Origin: UBA668 sp039796575
GTDB taxonomy: Bacteria > Actinomycetota > Acidimicrobiia > Acidimicrobiales > Ilumatobacteraceae
Direction: 5' to 3'
NCBI GenBank assembly: GCA_039796575.1
Contig: JBDKJP010000110.1
Coordinates: forward strand, 1 to 64,000
Length of the DNA stretch: 64,000 bases
Numbering within the stretch: position 1 is the stretch's first letter; each line of letters starts with the position of its first letter. The notes under the pieces are model-generated. The model made no database searches, was not told the origin of the DNA, and saw only the letters and a program-made list of their open reading frames with translations. Of this stretch, positions 9,641 to 18,324 are shown in pieces. Made by a program: the position numbers and the translations under genes.

Positions 9641-9705
9641 GCACGGCCGACCGGCATTCGTCCCGCCTCCTCACGGACACCTGAGAGGCACCCGGTCGGC
9701 CGTGC
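9641..9705. terminator. Bidirectional hairpin between convergent genes
   Basis: A perfect 14-bp inverted repeat (GCACGGCCGACCGG at 9641-9654 with its complement at 9692-9705) separates kinase 2 from the convergent aldo/keto reductase. Its position and symmetry fit a terminator used from both sides. The rest of the 173-base gap shows nothing else. Confidence 0.65.
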
Positions 9706-9716
9706 CGCGTCCGCCC

Positions 9717-10631
9717 TCAGCCGCTCGCCTGCACCTCGTCGAGCGCCACCCACACCGCCTCGGGGATCGGTGCCGTCGCGGCGGCGACGTCCTCCTCCAC
9801 CTCCTCGGGTGAGCGCGCACCGATCAGGACGGTGCTCACCGCCGGATGGCGCGCGGCGAACTGCACCGCTGCGGCGGGCAGCGACACCCCCGCGTCCGCA
9901 CAGATGCGCTGCATCGCCTGCGCCTTCCCGACCAGCGCATCAGGGGCGGCGCGGTAGTCGAACGTCGCCGTGGACGACGGCGCGGCGAGCAGACCGCTGT
10001 TGAACACACCGCCGAGCAGCACGTCGACGTCGCGGGCGGCGCAGCGTTCGAGCAACGGACCGCCCGAGCGATCGAGCAACGTCCATCGACCAGCCAGCAG
10101 CACGCAGTCCAGATCGATCCGCTCGACGAACCGTTGGAGCATCTCGAACTGATTCATGCCGCAACCGACCTTGCCCACCACGCCCTGGTCGCGGAGCTCG
10201 AGCAGCGCAGGGAACGCCGCCGTCAGCGCAACCTCCTCGAAGTCGTCGGGGTCGTGCACGTGCACCACGTCGAGATGGTCGACACCGAGACGCCGCAGGC
10301 TCTCCTCGAGCGAGCGCAGCACGCCGTCGCGGGAGAAGTCGAACACCGGATCGACATCGGGGATGTCGACGAACCCCGACGGCGGCCGCGGCCCGTCCGT
10401 GCGGCGCAGCAGCCGGCCCACCTTCGACGACAGCACGTACTGGTTGCGAGGCAGCCTTGCGATCGCTCGGCCGAGCCGTTCCTCCGCCAGGCCGTGCCCG
10501 TACTGCGGTGCCGTGTCGAACACGCGGATGCCGGCGTCCCACGCCGCCCGCACCGTCGCTGCCGCCTGCTCGTCGCTCACTGCGCGGAACAGGTTCCCGA
10601 GCGGCGCCGTGCCCAGCCCCAGCGTCGTCAT
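9717..10631 (-). CDS. Aldo/keto reductase, probable L-fucose (aldose) 1-dehydrogenase
   Basis: 304 residues spanning the TIM-barrel aldo/keto reductase fold. The N-terminus has the strand GLGTAPLGNLF and the catalytic-tetrad segment FDTAPQYGHGLAEERLG (Asp, Tyr), followed by VLSSKVG (Lys) and the His of VVHVHDP. This is the D-threo-aldose 1-dehydrogenase branch, which oxidises L-fucose or related sugars to the lactone with NAD(P). Its ATG overlaps the stop of the upstream fuconate dehydratase gene by four bases, so the two are translationally coupled. The neighbourhood makes L-fucose the likely substrate; D-arabinose or L-galactose are alternatives. Confidence 0.85.
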   Translation of the reverse strand: MTTLGLGTAPLGNLFRAVSDEQAAATVRAAWDAGIRVFDTAPQYGHGLAEERLGRAIARLPRNQYVLSSKVGRLLRRTDGPRPPSGFVDIPDVDPVFDFSRDGVLRSLEESLRRLGVDHLDVVHVHDPDDFEEVALTAAFPALLELRDQGVVGKVGCGMNQFEMLQRFVERIDLDCVLLAGRWTLLDRSGGPLLERCAARDVDVLLGGVFNSGLLAAPSSTATFDYRAAPDALVGKAQAMQRICADAGVSLPAAAVQFAARHPAVSTVLIGARSPEEVEEDVAAATAPIPEAVWVALDEVQASG

Positions 10632-11917
10632 CGCCACTCGGCCCCGTCGGGGAAGCGCAGTGTCGCGATCGACTCGGGGAGCATCTCGATCGAGTAGCCC
10701 GGTGCCTCGGGCAGCACGTACGCACCGTTGCGCACCGTGGCCGGGTGGAGGAAGTGCTCGTGGAGGTGATCGGCCCACTCGGTGGTCCGGTTGTCGAGCG
10801 ATCCGCTGACGCACAGGAAATCGATCACGGAGATGTGTTGGACGTACTCGCACAGGCCGATGCCACCCGCGTGCGGGCACACCGGCACATCACGTGCGGC
10901 GGCCAGGAGGAGCACGGCGAGCACCTCGTTCAGCCCTCCGAGCCGACAGGCGTCGACCTGGCAGTAGTCGATGGCCTCGGCCTGCAACAGCTGCTTGAAG
11001 ATCAGCCGGTTCGCGGCGTGCTCACCGGTGGCCACGCCCACGGGTCGCACACCGCGCCGGATGGCCGCGTGCCCCAGCACGTCGTCGGGATGGGTGGGCT
11101 CCTCGATCCACCGCAGCCGGTACCCGCCGAGCTCGTTCGTCCAGTCGATGGCCTGCTGCACGTCCCACACCTGGTTGGCGTCGGCCATCAGCTGACGGTG
11201 ATCGCCGATCTCCTCGCGCATCACCTCGCACCGCCGACGGTCCGACACGACGTCGATGCCGACCTTCGTCTTGAAGCTGTTCCAGCCGAGCCCGATGGCC
11301 TCCTGGCATCGGCGGCGCACCTCGGGCTCCGGGTAGCCGAGCCACCCGGCCGACGTGATGTACGCGGGGTAGCCGTCGCGGCGCAGCACCGCGAGCCGTT
11401 CGTCCTTGCCGGCCTGCATCCGCTGCAGCATCTCCAGCGCGCGAACCTCGTCGACCTCGTCGCGCAGGTAGCGGAAGTCGATGCAGTCGACCAGTTGCGC
11501 CGGCTCCATGTCGGCGACCAGCTGCCACACGGGCACGCCGCGCTCCTTCGCCCACAGGTCCCACACCGCGTTCACGAGCGCGGCAGTGGCCAGGTGGATG
11601 ACCCCCTTGTCGGGACCGAGCCAACGCAGCTGCGAGTGGTTCGTCACCGAACGCCAGAACGCCCCCATCGAGTCGGTGAGATCGCTCAACCGTCGACCCA
11701 CCACCAACGTCGACAGTGCCTCGATCGCGGCGCAGCACAGCTCGTTGCCCTTGCCGATGGTGAACGTCATCCCGTGCCCCTCGTGCAGGCCGTCGGTGTG
11801 GAGCACCACGTACGCCGCCGAGTAGTCGGGGTCGGGATGGTTGGCGTCGGAGCCGTGCAGGAACGCCGACGTGCGCGCCCGCAGATCGTGGGTGGTGACC
11901 GAGACGATGGTGGTCAT
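10628..11917 (-). CDS. fucD: L-fuconate dehydratase (enolase superfamily)
   Basis: 429 residues, the full length for FucD of the mandelate-racemase branch of the enolase superfamily. Seen: the KxK base motif in NSFKTKVGIDV, metal ligands in MADANQVWD, WIEEPTHPDD and GVATGEHAANR, and the C-terminal CPHAGGIGLCEYVQHI that is characteristic of fuconate dehydratases. It removes water from L-fuconate to give 2-keto-3-deoxy-L-fuconate. The ATG at 11917 is chosen over an in-frame start at 11953, which would lie in the operator. It is divergent from an SDR gene and heads the fucD-reductase operon. The family call is strong from motif and context. Confidence 0.9.
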   Translation of the reverse strand: MTTIVSVTTHDLRARTSAFLHGSDANHPDPDYSAAYVVLHTDGLHEGHGMTFTIGKGNELCCAAIEALSTLVVGRRLSDLTDSMGAFWRSVTNHSQLRWLGPDKGVIHLATAALVNAVWDLWAKERGVPVWQLVADMEPAQLVDCIDFRYLRDEVDEVRALEMLQRMQAGKDERLAVLRRDGYPAYITSAGWLGYPEPEVRRRCQEAIGLGWNSFKTKVGIDVVSDRRRCEVMREEIGDHRQLMADANQVWDVQQAIDWTNELGGYRLRWIEEPTHPDDVLGHAAIRRGVRPVGVATGEHAANRLIFKQLLQAEAIDYCQVDACRLGGLNEVLAVLLLAAARDVPVCPHAGGIGLCEYVQHISVIDFLCVSGSLDNRTTEWADHLHEHFLHPATVRNGAYVLPEAPGYSIEMLPESIATLRFPDGAEWR

Positions 11918-11944
11918 TGCGGGTCCTGTCCGTGAAGGTGTGCC

Positions 11945-11962
11945 TGAGAACATAAGTTCTCA
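11945..11962. promoter_or_regulatory. Operator-like dyad in the fucose divergent promoter
   Basis: A perfect palindrome, TGAGAAC-ATAA-GTTCTCA, sits in the 64-base gap between the divergent fucD (start 11917) and SDR (start 11982) genes. Its position lets one regulator control both directions. No regulator gene lies in the cluster, so the binding protein must be encoded elsewhere. Confidence 0.7.
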
Positions 11963-11981
11963 CGACAGGGGAGGTCGACCG

Positions 11982-12692
11982 ATGAGTGGACGAGTGGTGG
12001 TGATCACCGGTGCAGCGGGTGGCATCGGTGGCGCGATGGTGCAGCGGTTCGCCGCGCTCGGCGACGTGCCCGTGGGGCTCGACCTCGCCGACGGGTTCGA
12101 CGTCACCGACCCCGCGCAGTGCAGTGCGGCGGCCGACCGCATCGTCGCCGAGCACGGTCGCATCGACGTGTTGTGCAACAACGCCGGCATCAGCGCCATC
12201 GGCGACGTGGTGCAGAGCTCACCCGACGACTGGCAGCGCGTGTTCGCCGTGAACGTGTTCGGCGTGGCCAACATGTCGCGCGCCGTCATCCCGCACATGC
12301 GTGCCGCCGGCGGTGGCGCCATCGTGAACACCTGTTCCATCGTGGCCACCACCGGCCTCGTGCAGCGGGCGGTGTACGCCAGCTCGAAGGGCGCCGTGCA
12401 GGCCCTCACCAAGGCGATGGCGGCCGACGAGGTGCACCACGGCATCCGCGTCAACTGCGTGTCGCCCGGCACCGTGGAGAGCCCCTGGGTGCAACGCCTC
12501 GTCGCCGCGACCGACGACCCCGCGGCCACGTACGAGGCGCTGCGCAAGCGGCAACCGATGGGCGAGCTCGTCAGCTGCGACACCGTGGCCGACGCGGTGG
12601 TGTACCTCGCGGCACCCACCACGTTCACCACCGGCATCGACCTGCTGGTCGACGGCGGCATCAGCGGCATCCGCATCGTGGACGCGTCGTGA
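11982..12692 (+). CDS. SDR oxidoreductase, probable 2-keto-3-deoxy-L-fuconate dehydrogenase
   Basis: 236 residues of a classical short-chain dehydrogenase. The nucleotide loop TGAAGGIG is at 9-16, NNAG near 66-69, and the catalytic residues are Asn91, Ser119, Tyr132 and Lys136 (YASSK). Beside fucD the expected role is oxidation of 2-keto-3-deoxy-L-fuconate to the 2,4-diketo acid, or of L-fucose itself. The ATG at 11982 follows GGGGAGG and gives the usual short N-terminus before the Rossmann motif; a longer frame from 11841 runs back across the divergent promoter. The next gene starts inside its stop codon. Confidence 0.85.
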   Translation: MSGRVVVITGAAGGIGGAMVQRFAALGDVPVGLDLADGFDVTDPAQCSAAADRIVAEHGRIDVLCNNAGISAIGDVVQSSPDDWQRVFAVNVFGVANMSRAVIPHMRAAGGGAIVNTCSIVATTGLVQRAVYASSKGAVQALTKAMAADEVHHGIRVNCVSPGTVESPWVQRLVAATDDPAATYEALRKRQPMGELVSCDTVADAVVYLAAPTTFTTGIDLLVDGGISGIRIVDAS

Positions 12693-13768
12693 CCCTGCGC
12701 GTCGCCCTGGTGGGCGGCCCGATGTACGACCACCTCTACAGGTTGCTCGACGAGTTCGACGTGGAGGTGGTGGTGCACGCCGACCACCCCACGCTCAACC
12801 GCGAGGTCGCCACGATGCTGGCGCAGGGCGAACGCCTCGACGTGCTCGCCACGCACAGCAAGTACGCACCGTCGCAGGCCCACTGGTTGCAACCGCTCGA
12901 CGGGCTGGTCGAGTTCGGGTCGCTGGCACCGCTCGCAGTGGAGCTGTGCCGCCACGACGGCGTGCAGATCTGCGTGCCGCGCCTCATCGACGTGCGCATC
13001 CTGTGGTGCCGCACCGACCGCCGTGGCCCAGCGCCCTCCACGTGGGAGGACGCCGCCGAAGGCCGTGCTGTGTTCGGCTTCCCGGGCCGCGAATCCGGCC
13101 TGTTCGGCACGTTCTTCGAGCTCGTCGTCGGCGCCGGCGGGCAGCTGTTCGACGCCGAGGGTCGACCCACCATCGACTCCCCGGAGGCGGAGGCCGCGGT
13201 GGCCATGCTGTGCCGCCTCGCCGCCCGCGCCCCGGCCGACCTGCCGACGTGGCACTACGACCAGGTCGACCGTGCACTGCTCGACGGGCGCATCGACGCG
13301 GCCGGCGCGTGGCCGGGTGGGTGGGGCCCCATCCGCGACAGCGGCCTGGCCGGCAGGTTGACGCCGCACCCGTACCCGGCAGGGCCGGAACGCCGCGTCA
13401 GCTACGCCGGCTGCCATGCCTGGGCCGTGCCCTCCACCTGCGGTGACCTCGACGGCGCGCTGACGCTGCTGCGCGCGCTCACCAGCCGGGAGGCCAACGC
13501 GCTCGACGCGAGCGGCGGCAACGTGTGCGCCGACGTCGACGCGTTCGCGGCCATCGAGCCGACCGACGACATCGACCGCGAGCGGCTCGAGATCACGCGC
13601 ACCACCATCGAGACCGCGATGATCACCTACCCGCCGCACCCGCGGTTCCCCGAGGTCGAGGACGCCGGTTGGCAGGCCATCCACGACGCGCTGCGCGGCC
13701 TGCGCGCGCCGGGGCCGACGGTGCGCGAGATCCAGGCACGTGCCGAAGCGGTGCTGCGCGCGAGCTGA
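12689..13768 (+). CDS. Solute-binding-protein-like protein lacking a signal peptide
   Basis: 359 residues resembling family-1 extracellular sugar-binding proteins: two-lobed pattern, the segment GRAVFGFPGRESGLFGTFFELVV split around a cleft, YAGCHAWAVP in the second lobe and the C-terminal alanine-rich helix. Unlike true binding proteins it has no signal peptide or lipobox: it starts directly with MTLRVALVGGPM. The GTG start at 12689 overlaps the SDR stop (GTGA), which fixes it. No permease or ATPase genes follow. It may bind a sugar or sugar acid inside the cell, for example as a sensor, or be a degenerate importer component. The fold is likely; the role is open. Confidence 0.75.
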   Translation: MTLRVALVGGPMYDHLYRLLDEFDVEVVVHADHPTLNREVATMLAQGERLDVLATHSKYAPSQAHWLQPLDGLVEFGSLAPLAVELCRHDGVQICVPRLIDVRILWCRTDRRGPAPSTWEDAAEGRAVFGFPGRESGLFGTFFELVVGAGGQLFDAEGRPTIDSPEAEAAVAMLCRLAARAPADLPTWHYDQVDRALLDGRIDAAGAWPGGWGPIRDSGLAGRLTPHPYPAGPERRVSYAGCHAWAVPSTCGDLDGALTLLRALTSREANALDASGGNVCADVDAFAAIEPTDDIDRERLEITRTTIETAMITYPPHPRFPEVEDAGWQAIHDALRGLRAPGPTVREIQARAEAVLRAS

Positions 13769-13802
13769 GCCGCCGACGGCGCCGCGTCGCTAGGGTGCCC
13801 GC

Positions 13803-14672
13803 GTGGGCACGCACGAGCACGATCACCAGCACGGCCATCACCACGGCCATCACCACCACCACGACGACGGGTTCGACTGGGAGGCGATGGCCGACCGCCT
13901 CGAGCTCGACGCGGCCATCGTCGAGCCCATCACGCGCCAGGTGGTCGGCGCCCTGCCCGGACCGTTCCGTCACGTGCTCGACGTCGGCTGCGGCCCGGGC
14001 GCCGTGGCCGTCACCCTCGCCGAGCTCGCCCCTGACGCCACCGTCACCGCACTCGACTCGTCGGCCGCGCTCCTGCAGCGCGTGCGCGTCGAGGCCGAGC
14101 GCCGCGGCATCGCCCACCGCGTGCACGCCATGGAAGGCGACCTCGAGCACGACCTCCCCGAGCTGCCGGCCGTCGACCTCGTGTGGGCCGGCATGGTGCT
14201 CCACCACGTCGGCCAACCCGTCGCCACGCTGCAGCGCCTCCACCGCCAACTCCTGCCCGGTGGCACGTTGGCGATGATGGAGTTCGGCCGCACGCCCACC
14301 GTGCTCCCCGATCACGACCCGGTGGTCGTGTCCGGCGCGTGGGCGCGGTTCCAGGCCGCCACCACGGCGTCGCTGAACGAACGCCTCGGGCTCGACCCGG
14401 TTGCCGTCGACTGGCCGGCGCTGCTGGCCGTGGCCGGCTTCATCGACGTGGTCGACCGCGACCTCGAGGCCGTGCACCCCGGCCAGCCGACCGCAACCGT
14501 GCGCGCCTGGCTCGTCCCGCACCTCGCGCGCGGCGTGGAGATGGCCGGCGATCGACTCGACCCGTCCGACGCGGCCGCGATCCTCGAGCTCGCCACACAG
14601 GTGCCCCACCGCGACGACCTCACCGTGGTGGCGCGTCGGCGCATCGTCACCGCCCGACGACCGGCGGGCTGA
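13803..14672 (+). CDS. SAM-dependent methyltransferase with His-rich N-terminus
   Basis: 289 residues. Twelve of residues 4-20 are His, mixed with Asp and Gln, giving a probable metal-binding tail. It is followed by a class I methyltransferase with motif I LDVGCGPGAVAV (59-70), an acidic residue after strand 2 (ALDSS) and the LPGGTLAMMEF post-motif. The GTG at 13803 is six bases after TAGGGT (13791-13796), suggesting a leaderless transcript. The substrate is unknown; the His tail could bind Zn, Ni or Co, and a role in metal or metalloid handling is possible but unproven. The next gene, a kinase, has its own promoter. Confidence 0.85.
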   Translation: MGTHEHDHQHGHHHGHHHHHDDGFDWEAMADRLELDAAIVEPITRQVVGALPGPFRHVLDVGCGPGAVAVTLAELAPDATVTALDSSAALLQRVRVEAERRGIAHRVHAMEGDLEHDLPELPAVDLVWAGMVLHHVGQPVATLQRLHRQLLPGGTLAMMEFGRTPTVLPDHDPVVVSGAWARFQAATTASLNERLGLDPVAVDWPALLAVAGFIDVVDRDLEAVHPGQPTATVRAWLVPHLARGVEMAGDRLDPSDAAAILELATQVPHRDDLTVVARRRIVTARRPAG

Positions 14673-14674
14673 GC

Positions 14675-14700
14675 GCCGCACGCCAGCACAGTTGTGCGGC
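14675..14700. terminator. Hairpin between methyltransferase and kinase 3
   Basis: GCCGCAC (14675-14681) pairs perfectly with GTGCGGC (14694-14700) two bases after the methyltransferase stop. It probably terminates that mRNA. The loop and right arm include ACAGTTG, similar to half-sites near kinases 2 and 4, so a regulatory use is also possible. Confidence 0.5.
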
Positions 14701-14732
14701 AAACCGTCCACCATCCGGTACGTTGACCAGCG

Positions 14733-17000
14733 GTGGATGCCCAGAACCCCTCCGGTGCGCCCTTCACTGCGCCGCCCTTCGTGGCCGACTTCGCAGCGAA
14801 CATCCCCGCAGCCGTGGGGCTCATCGACGCGAGTGGCTTCGTCGTGTGGGCGAACGACGAGTGCCGAGCGCTGTTCGCGTGGGATCCCGCGGCACGCCCG
14901 CGCCTGCACCTGAGCGACCTGCTCGCGCCGGAGGTGCTGGCCTTCGCACACGACACCCAGGTGAAGATGCAGAGCGGCGAGCTCACCGAGCTGCGCGTGC
15001 ACTCGCGCTTCACGCGACTCGACGGCACGCACTTCGACGCGCACACGCGCGGCAACGTGGTGCGGTTCGGGCCCGACGACCAGCTGGGCATGCTCGGCGT
15101 CATCACACCCATCGTCGGTGGGAAGTTCGACCACCCGTATCGCCGGGCGCTCGACGCGCAGCGCGAGCTCATCTGCGAGTGGGCCCTCGACGGCACCATC
15201 ATGTACTGCAACCGCGCCTACCGCGACTACTTCGGCTTCGACGAGTCGGTGCTCGGGCGCAACCTCTCCGAGTTCGTCGAGGCCGACGGTGAGACCGACA
15301 GCGACGCCACGATGGCCCGGTTCGACGCCGGCGAGCGCACGGTCGTGGTGATGCGTCACTACGACGACGGCCGCAGCATCGAGTGGGCGAACACGCTCGT
15401 GCAGTCCGATCACGGTGCACCCGTGTCGGTGCTCGCCGTCGGCCGCGACGCCACCGAGCGGCTCGCCGCGGAGGAGGCGATGCGTCGCAACGAGGAGCGC
15501 TTCCGCACGATGGTCACCTACATCTGGGACTCCATCCTGCTGCTCGACCGCGAGGGCAAGCTCGTCGATGCGACGTCGTCGTACCGCACTGACCTCGACT
15601 ACCCACCCGAGCAGTGGCTGCAGATGTCGCTGTTCGACCTGTTGCACCCCGAGGACCGCGACGCTGCTGCACTCGCCCTGAAGTCACTCGTCGAGCGCGG
15701 CCCGCAGGCCGAAGCGTGGATGGAGCTGCGCGCCCGTCGCCACGACGGCACCTACACGTGGCTCGAACTGAATGCCGCGAACCTCCTCGACGATCCGGCG
15801 GTCAATGCCGTCATCCTCACCGTCCGCAACGTGGAACGCCGCAAGCAGATCGAGCGCGAGCTCGCCGAACGGCACGCGGAGGCCGAGGCGGCGCTGCGCC
15901 GTCGAGTCGGCTTCGTCGCGCAGGTCAGCCACGAACTGCGCAACCCGCTGCACGGTATGTTGGGCCTCAGCGAGCTGCTCGCCAACGCGAACCTGCCCCC
16001 ATCGCTCGCCGACGCCGCATGGGCGCTCTACCGGCAGTCCACCACGATGCGCCGCATCGTCGACGACCTGCTCGACGTGGCGCAGATGGAGGTCGGCAAC
16101 CTCAGCGTCAACGTCGGCCGGGTCGACGTGCAGTTCGTGATCAACGACACGTCGGTCGTGGCGCGCGAGATCGCCCGCCCCGGTGTGGAGGTGATCAGCA
16201 TCGACACCCCACCCGAGCTGCGACACGTCTCCGCCGACCACGACCGGCTCCGCCAGGCGGTCGCGAACCTGCTGTCGAACGCGTGCAAGCACACCGAGCA
16301 CGGTTGGGTGCGCATCGAGGCGTCGACCGGCGCGGCACCGCGGACGGTGCGCATCACGGTCAGCGACACCGGTTCGGGCGTCGAGGCAGACGACGTCGCG
16401 CGACTGTTCCAGCCCTACGAGCGCGGCGGCGAAGGCACCGCGGGCGTGGGCCTCGGCCTCGCCATCGTGAAGGGCACCATCGAGGCGATGGGCGGCACCG
16501 TCGGCGGCGCACCCCGCGAGGGCGGCGGGTCGATGTTCTGGGTCGAGCTGCCGATGGCCACCGCCGACCTGGAGGTGCACCCGACGCCCTCCACCACGGC
16601 CGATCACGCCGACACGTACCCGCTCCGCGTGCTCGTGGTCGACGACGACCCCGTGAACCAGCTCGTCGCCACGCTGCAACTGCGCAAGCTCGGCGCCGAG
16701 GTCACCACCGCATCGAGCGGTGAAGAGGGCTGGGGCCTGTTGCAGGTGCAGGAGTTCGACGTGGCGTTCATCGACGTGCAGATGCCCGGGATGAACGGGC
16801 TCGACCTCGTCCGCCTCAGCCATCTGCTGCCCGAGCCTCGGCCGCTCACCGCGATCATGACCGCGAGCGCGACCGCCGCCGATCAGCAGGCGGCCATCGA
16901 CGCCGGCGCCGACACGTTCGTCACCAAACCCGCCACCGCGGCCGACGTGCGCGTCGTGCTGCAACGGCGCCTGCACACGCTGCCCGGCAACTCCGCCTGA
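14733..17000 (+). CDS. Cytoplasmic PAS hybrid histidine kinase (copy 3)
   Basis: 755 residues, again with PAS-type input domains, CEWALDGTIMYCNRAYRDYF in the second, HisKA with His400 in SHELRNPLHG, HATPase_c (LLSNACKHT, DTGSGVE, GVGLGLAIVKG) and a receiver with Asp681 in FIDVQMPGMNG and Lys in TKPAT. It has no membrane helices, so the signal is cytoplasmic or diffusible; PAS domains often bind haem, flavin or small ligands. Unlike copies 1 and 2 it keeps the normal Pro in HELRNP. The GTG at 14733 is eight bases after a TACGTT box (14719-14724), consistent with leaderless translation. Confidence 0.92.
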   Translation: MDAQNPSGAPFTAPPFVADFAANIPAAVGLIDASGFVVWANDECRALFAWDPAARPRLHLSDLLAPEVLAFAHDTQVKMQSGELTELRVHSRFTRLDGTHFDAHTRGNVVRFGPDDQLGMLGVITPIVGGKFDHPYRRALDAQRELICEWALDGTIMYCNRAYRDYFGFDESVLGRNLSEFVEADGETDSDATMARFDAGERTVVVMRHYDDGRSIEWANTLVQSDHGAPVSVLAVGRDATERLAAEEAMRRNEERFRTMVTYIWDSILLLDREGKLVDATSSYRTDLDYPPEQWLQMSLFDLLHPEDRDAAALALKSLVERGPQAEAWMELRARRHDGTYTWLELNAANLLDDPAVNAVILTVRNVERRKQIERELAERHAEAEAALRRRVGFVAQVSHELRNPLHGMLGLSELLANANLPPSLADAAWALYRQSTTMRRIVDDLLDVAQMEVGNLSVNVGRVDVQFVINDTSVVAREIARPGVEVISIDTPPELRHVSADHDRLRQAVANLLSNACKHTEHGWVRIEASTGAAPRTVRITVSDTGSGVEADDVARLFQPYERGGEGTAGVGLGLAIVKGTIEAMGGTVGGAPREGGGSMFWVELPMATADLEVHPTPSTTADHADTYPLRVLVVDDDPVNQLVATLQLRKLGAEVTTASSGEEGWGLLQVQEFDVAFIDVQMPGMNGLDLVRLSHLLPEPRPLTAIMTASATAADQQAAIDAGADTFVTKPATAADVRVVLQRRLHTLPGNSA

Positions 17001-17022
17001 CCGAGACGTCCGGCTCGGGCGC

Positions 17023-18324
17023 TCAGCAGGTGGCGAGCTCGCGCGGACGTGCCGGCACTTCGGCACCGTCGAGGGCGCGACGCCAGTTGCGCGCCCGCAA
17101 CGTGAACAGCCAGAAGCCGACGAGGCCGATCACCGCACCCGCACCGAACGCGACGCGCATGCTGAACGAGTCGCCGAGGATGCCGATGAACAGCAACCCG
17201 CTGCCGTACGACACGCCGAGCGTGGCCTGCATCAGCGACATCACCCGGCCGCGGCTGGCGGGCGGCGCGTCGCGCTGGATGACGGCCGAGAGTGCGATGA
17301 ACATCGACGACCAACCGCCGCCGAGCACCATCGCCACCGCGATGACCCACGCGAGGTTGGGCGACACCGCGTACGACGCCAACGCGACCGACACGACGAT
17401 GGCCAACCAGGCGACGATGGTGGAGCGGCCGTACCGCGCCGCGAGCATCGTGACGAGGATGCCGCCGACGATGGCGCCGATGCCCTGCGCCGACGCGACG
17501 ATGCCGACCATGCCGGTGCCACCGTCGAACGTGCCCTGCACGTAGATGGGGATGAGGCCCATGAACGGCACGACCGTGGTGTTGAACAGCGCCAGCATGA
17601 CCAGCGCGTGCCAGCAGCCGGGCGTGGAGCGCATCGCGCGGGCGCCGGCGAGCAGGCGCTCCTTCACCGTGCCGACCGCGCCGTGCGGGCGGAACGGACG
17701 ACGCACCAGCGACACCGCGGCGGCCATCACAACGAACGAGAACGCGTTGAAACCGATGGTCCATGCCGGGCCCACCGCGAGCACCATCGCCGAACCGAGC
17801 ACCGGGCCGATGACGCGGCCGCTGTTCCACGAGTACACGCCGAGCGACACCATCTGCATCAGCTCGTCGGCCGGCACGAGATCGGGCTGCATGGCCGCGT
17901 ACGACGGGGCACCGGTGGCGCCGGCCGCGCTGCCGACGAGGATGAGCAACGTGAGCACCCAGGGCGTGCGCACGCCGAGGCCGAGGGTGATGGCGAGCGC
18001 CGTCGTGACCGTGGCCTGCGCCACGAGTGCGGCGGCGAACACCTTGCGACGGTCGTACCGGTCGGCCAGCAGGCCGCCCACCGGCGAGGCGATGCCCTGC
18101 GGCGCGAACGTGGCCAGCGCCACGAGACCGGTCTGCACCGCGCTACCCGTGCCGGCGGCCACGAGGCTGCCGACCACGATGAGCTGCACCCACGTACCGA
18201 TGTCGCTGATGACCGCGGCGCCCCACAGGAGGCGCACGGCACGATGGCGCAGGGGGACGAAGGGATGGTTGCTCACGACAAGCACCACGCTACCCACGCA
18301 CCGTCGCCGGCAGCGGGTCGTCAT
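17023..18324 (-). CDS. MFS transporter, EntS-like exporter branch
   Basis: 433 residues with 10-12 hydrophobic helices and the MFS signature loop LLADRYDRRKVFAA between helices 2 and 3. The pattern (VQTGLVALATFAPQGIASPVGG, then GRVMSLMQATLG late in the protein) matches the MFS_3 group that includes the enterobactin exporter EntS and macrolide pumps. The likely role is efflux; the substrate is unknown. The start at 18324 overlaps the Nudix stop (ATGA), giving translational coupling; a GTG about 45 bases further in would begin closer to the first helix and is an alternative. Confidence 0.82.
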   Translation of the reverse strand: MTTRCRRRCVGSVVLVVSNHPFVPLRHRAVRLLWGAAVISDIGTWVQLIVVGSLVAAGTGSAVQTGLVALATFAPQGIASPVGGLLADRYDRRKVFAAALVAQATVTTALAITLGLGVRTPWVLTLLILVGSAAGATGAPSYAAMQPDLVPADELMQMVSLGVYSWNSGRVIGPVLGSAMVLAVGPAWTIGFNAFSFVVMAAAVSLVRRPFRPHGAVGTVKERLLAGARAMRSTPGCWHALVMLALFNTTVVPFMGLIPIYVQGTFDGGTGMVGIVASAQGIGAIVGGILVTMLAARYGRSTIVAWLAIVVSVALASYAVSPNLAWVIAVAMVLGGGWSSMFIALSAVIQRDAPPASRGRVMSLMQATLGVSYGSGLLFIGILGDSFSMRVAFGAGAVIGLVGFWLFTLRARNWRRALDGAEVPARPRELATC

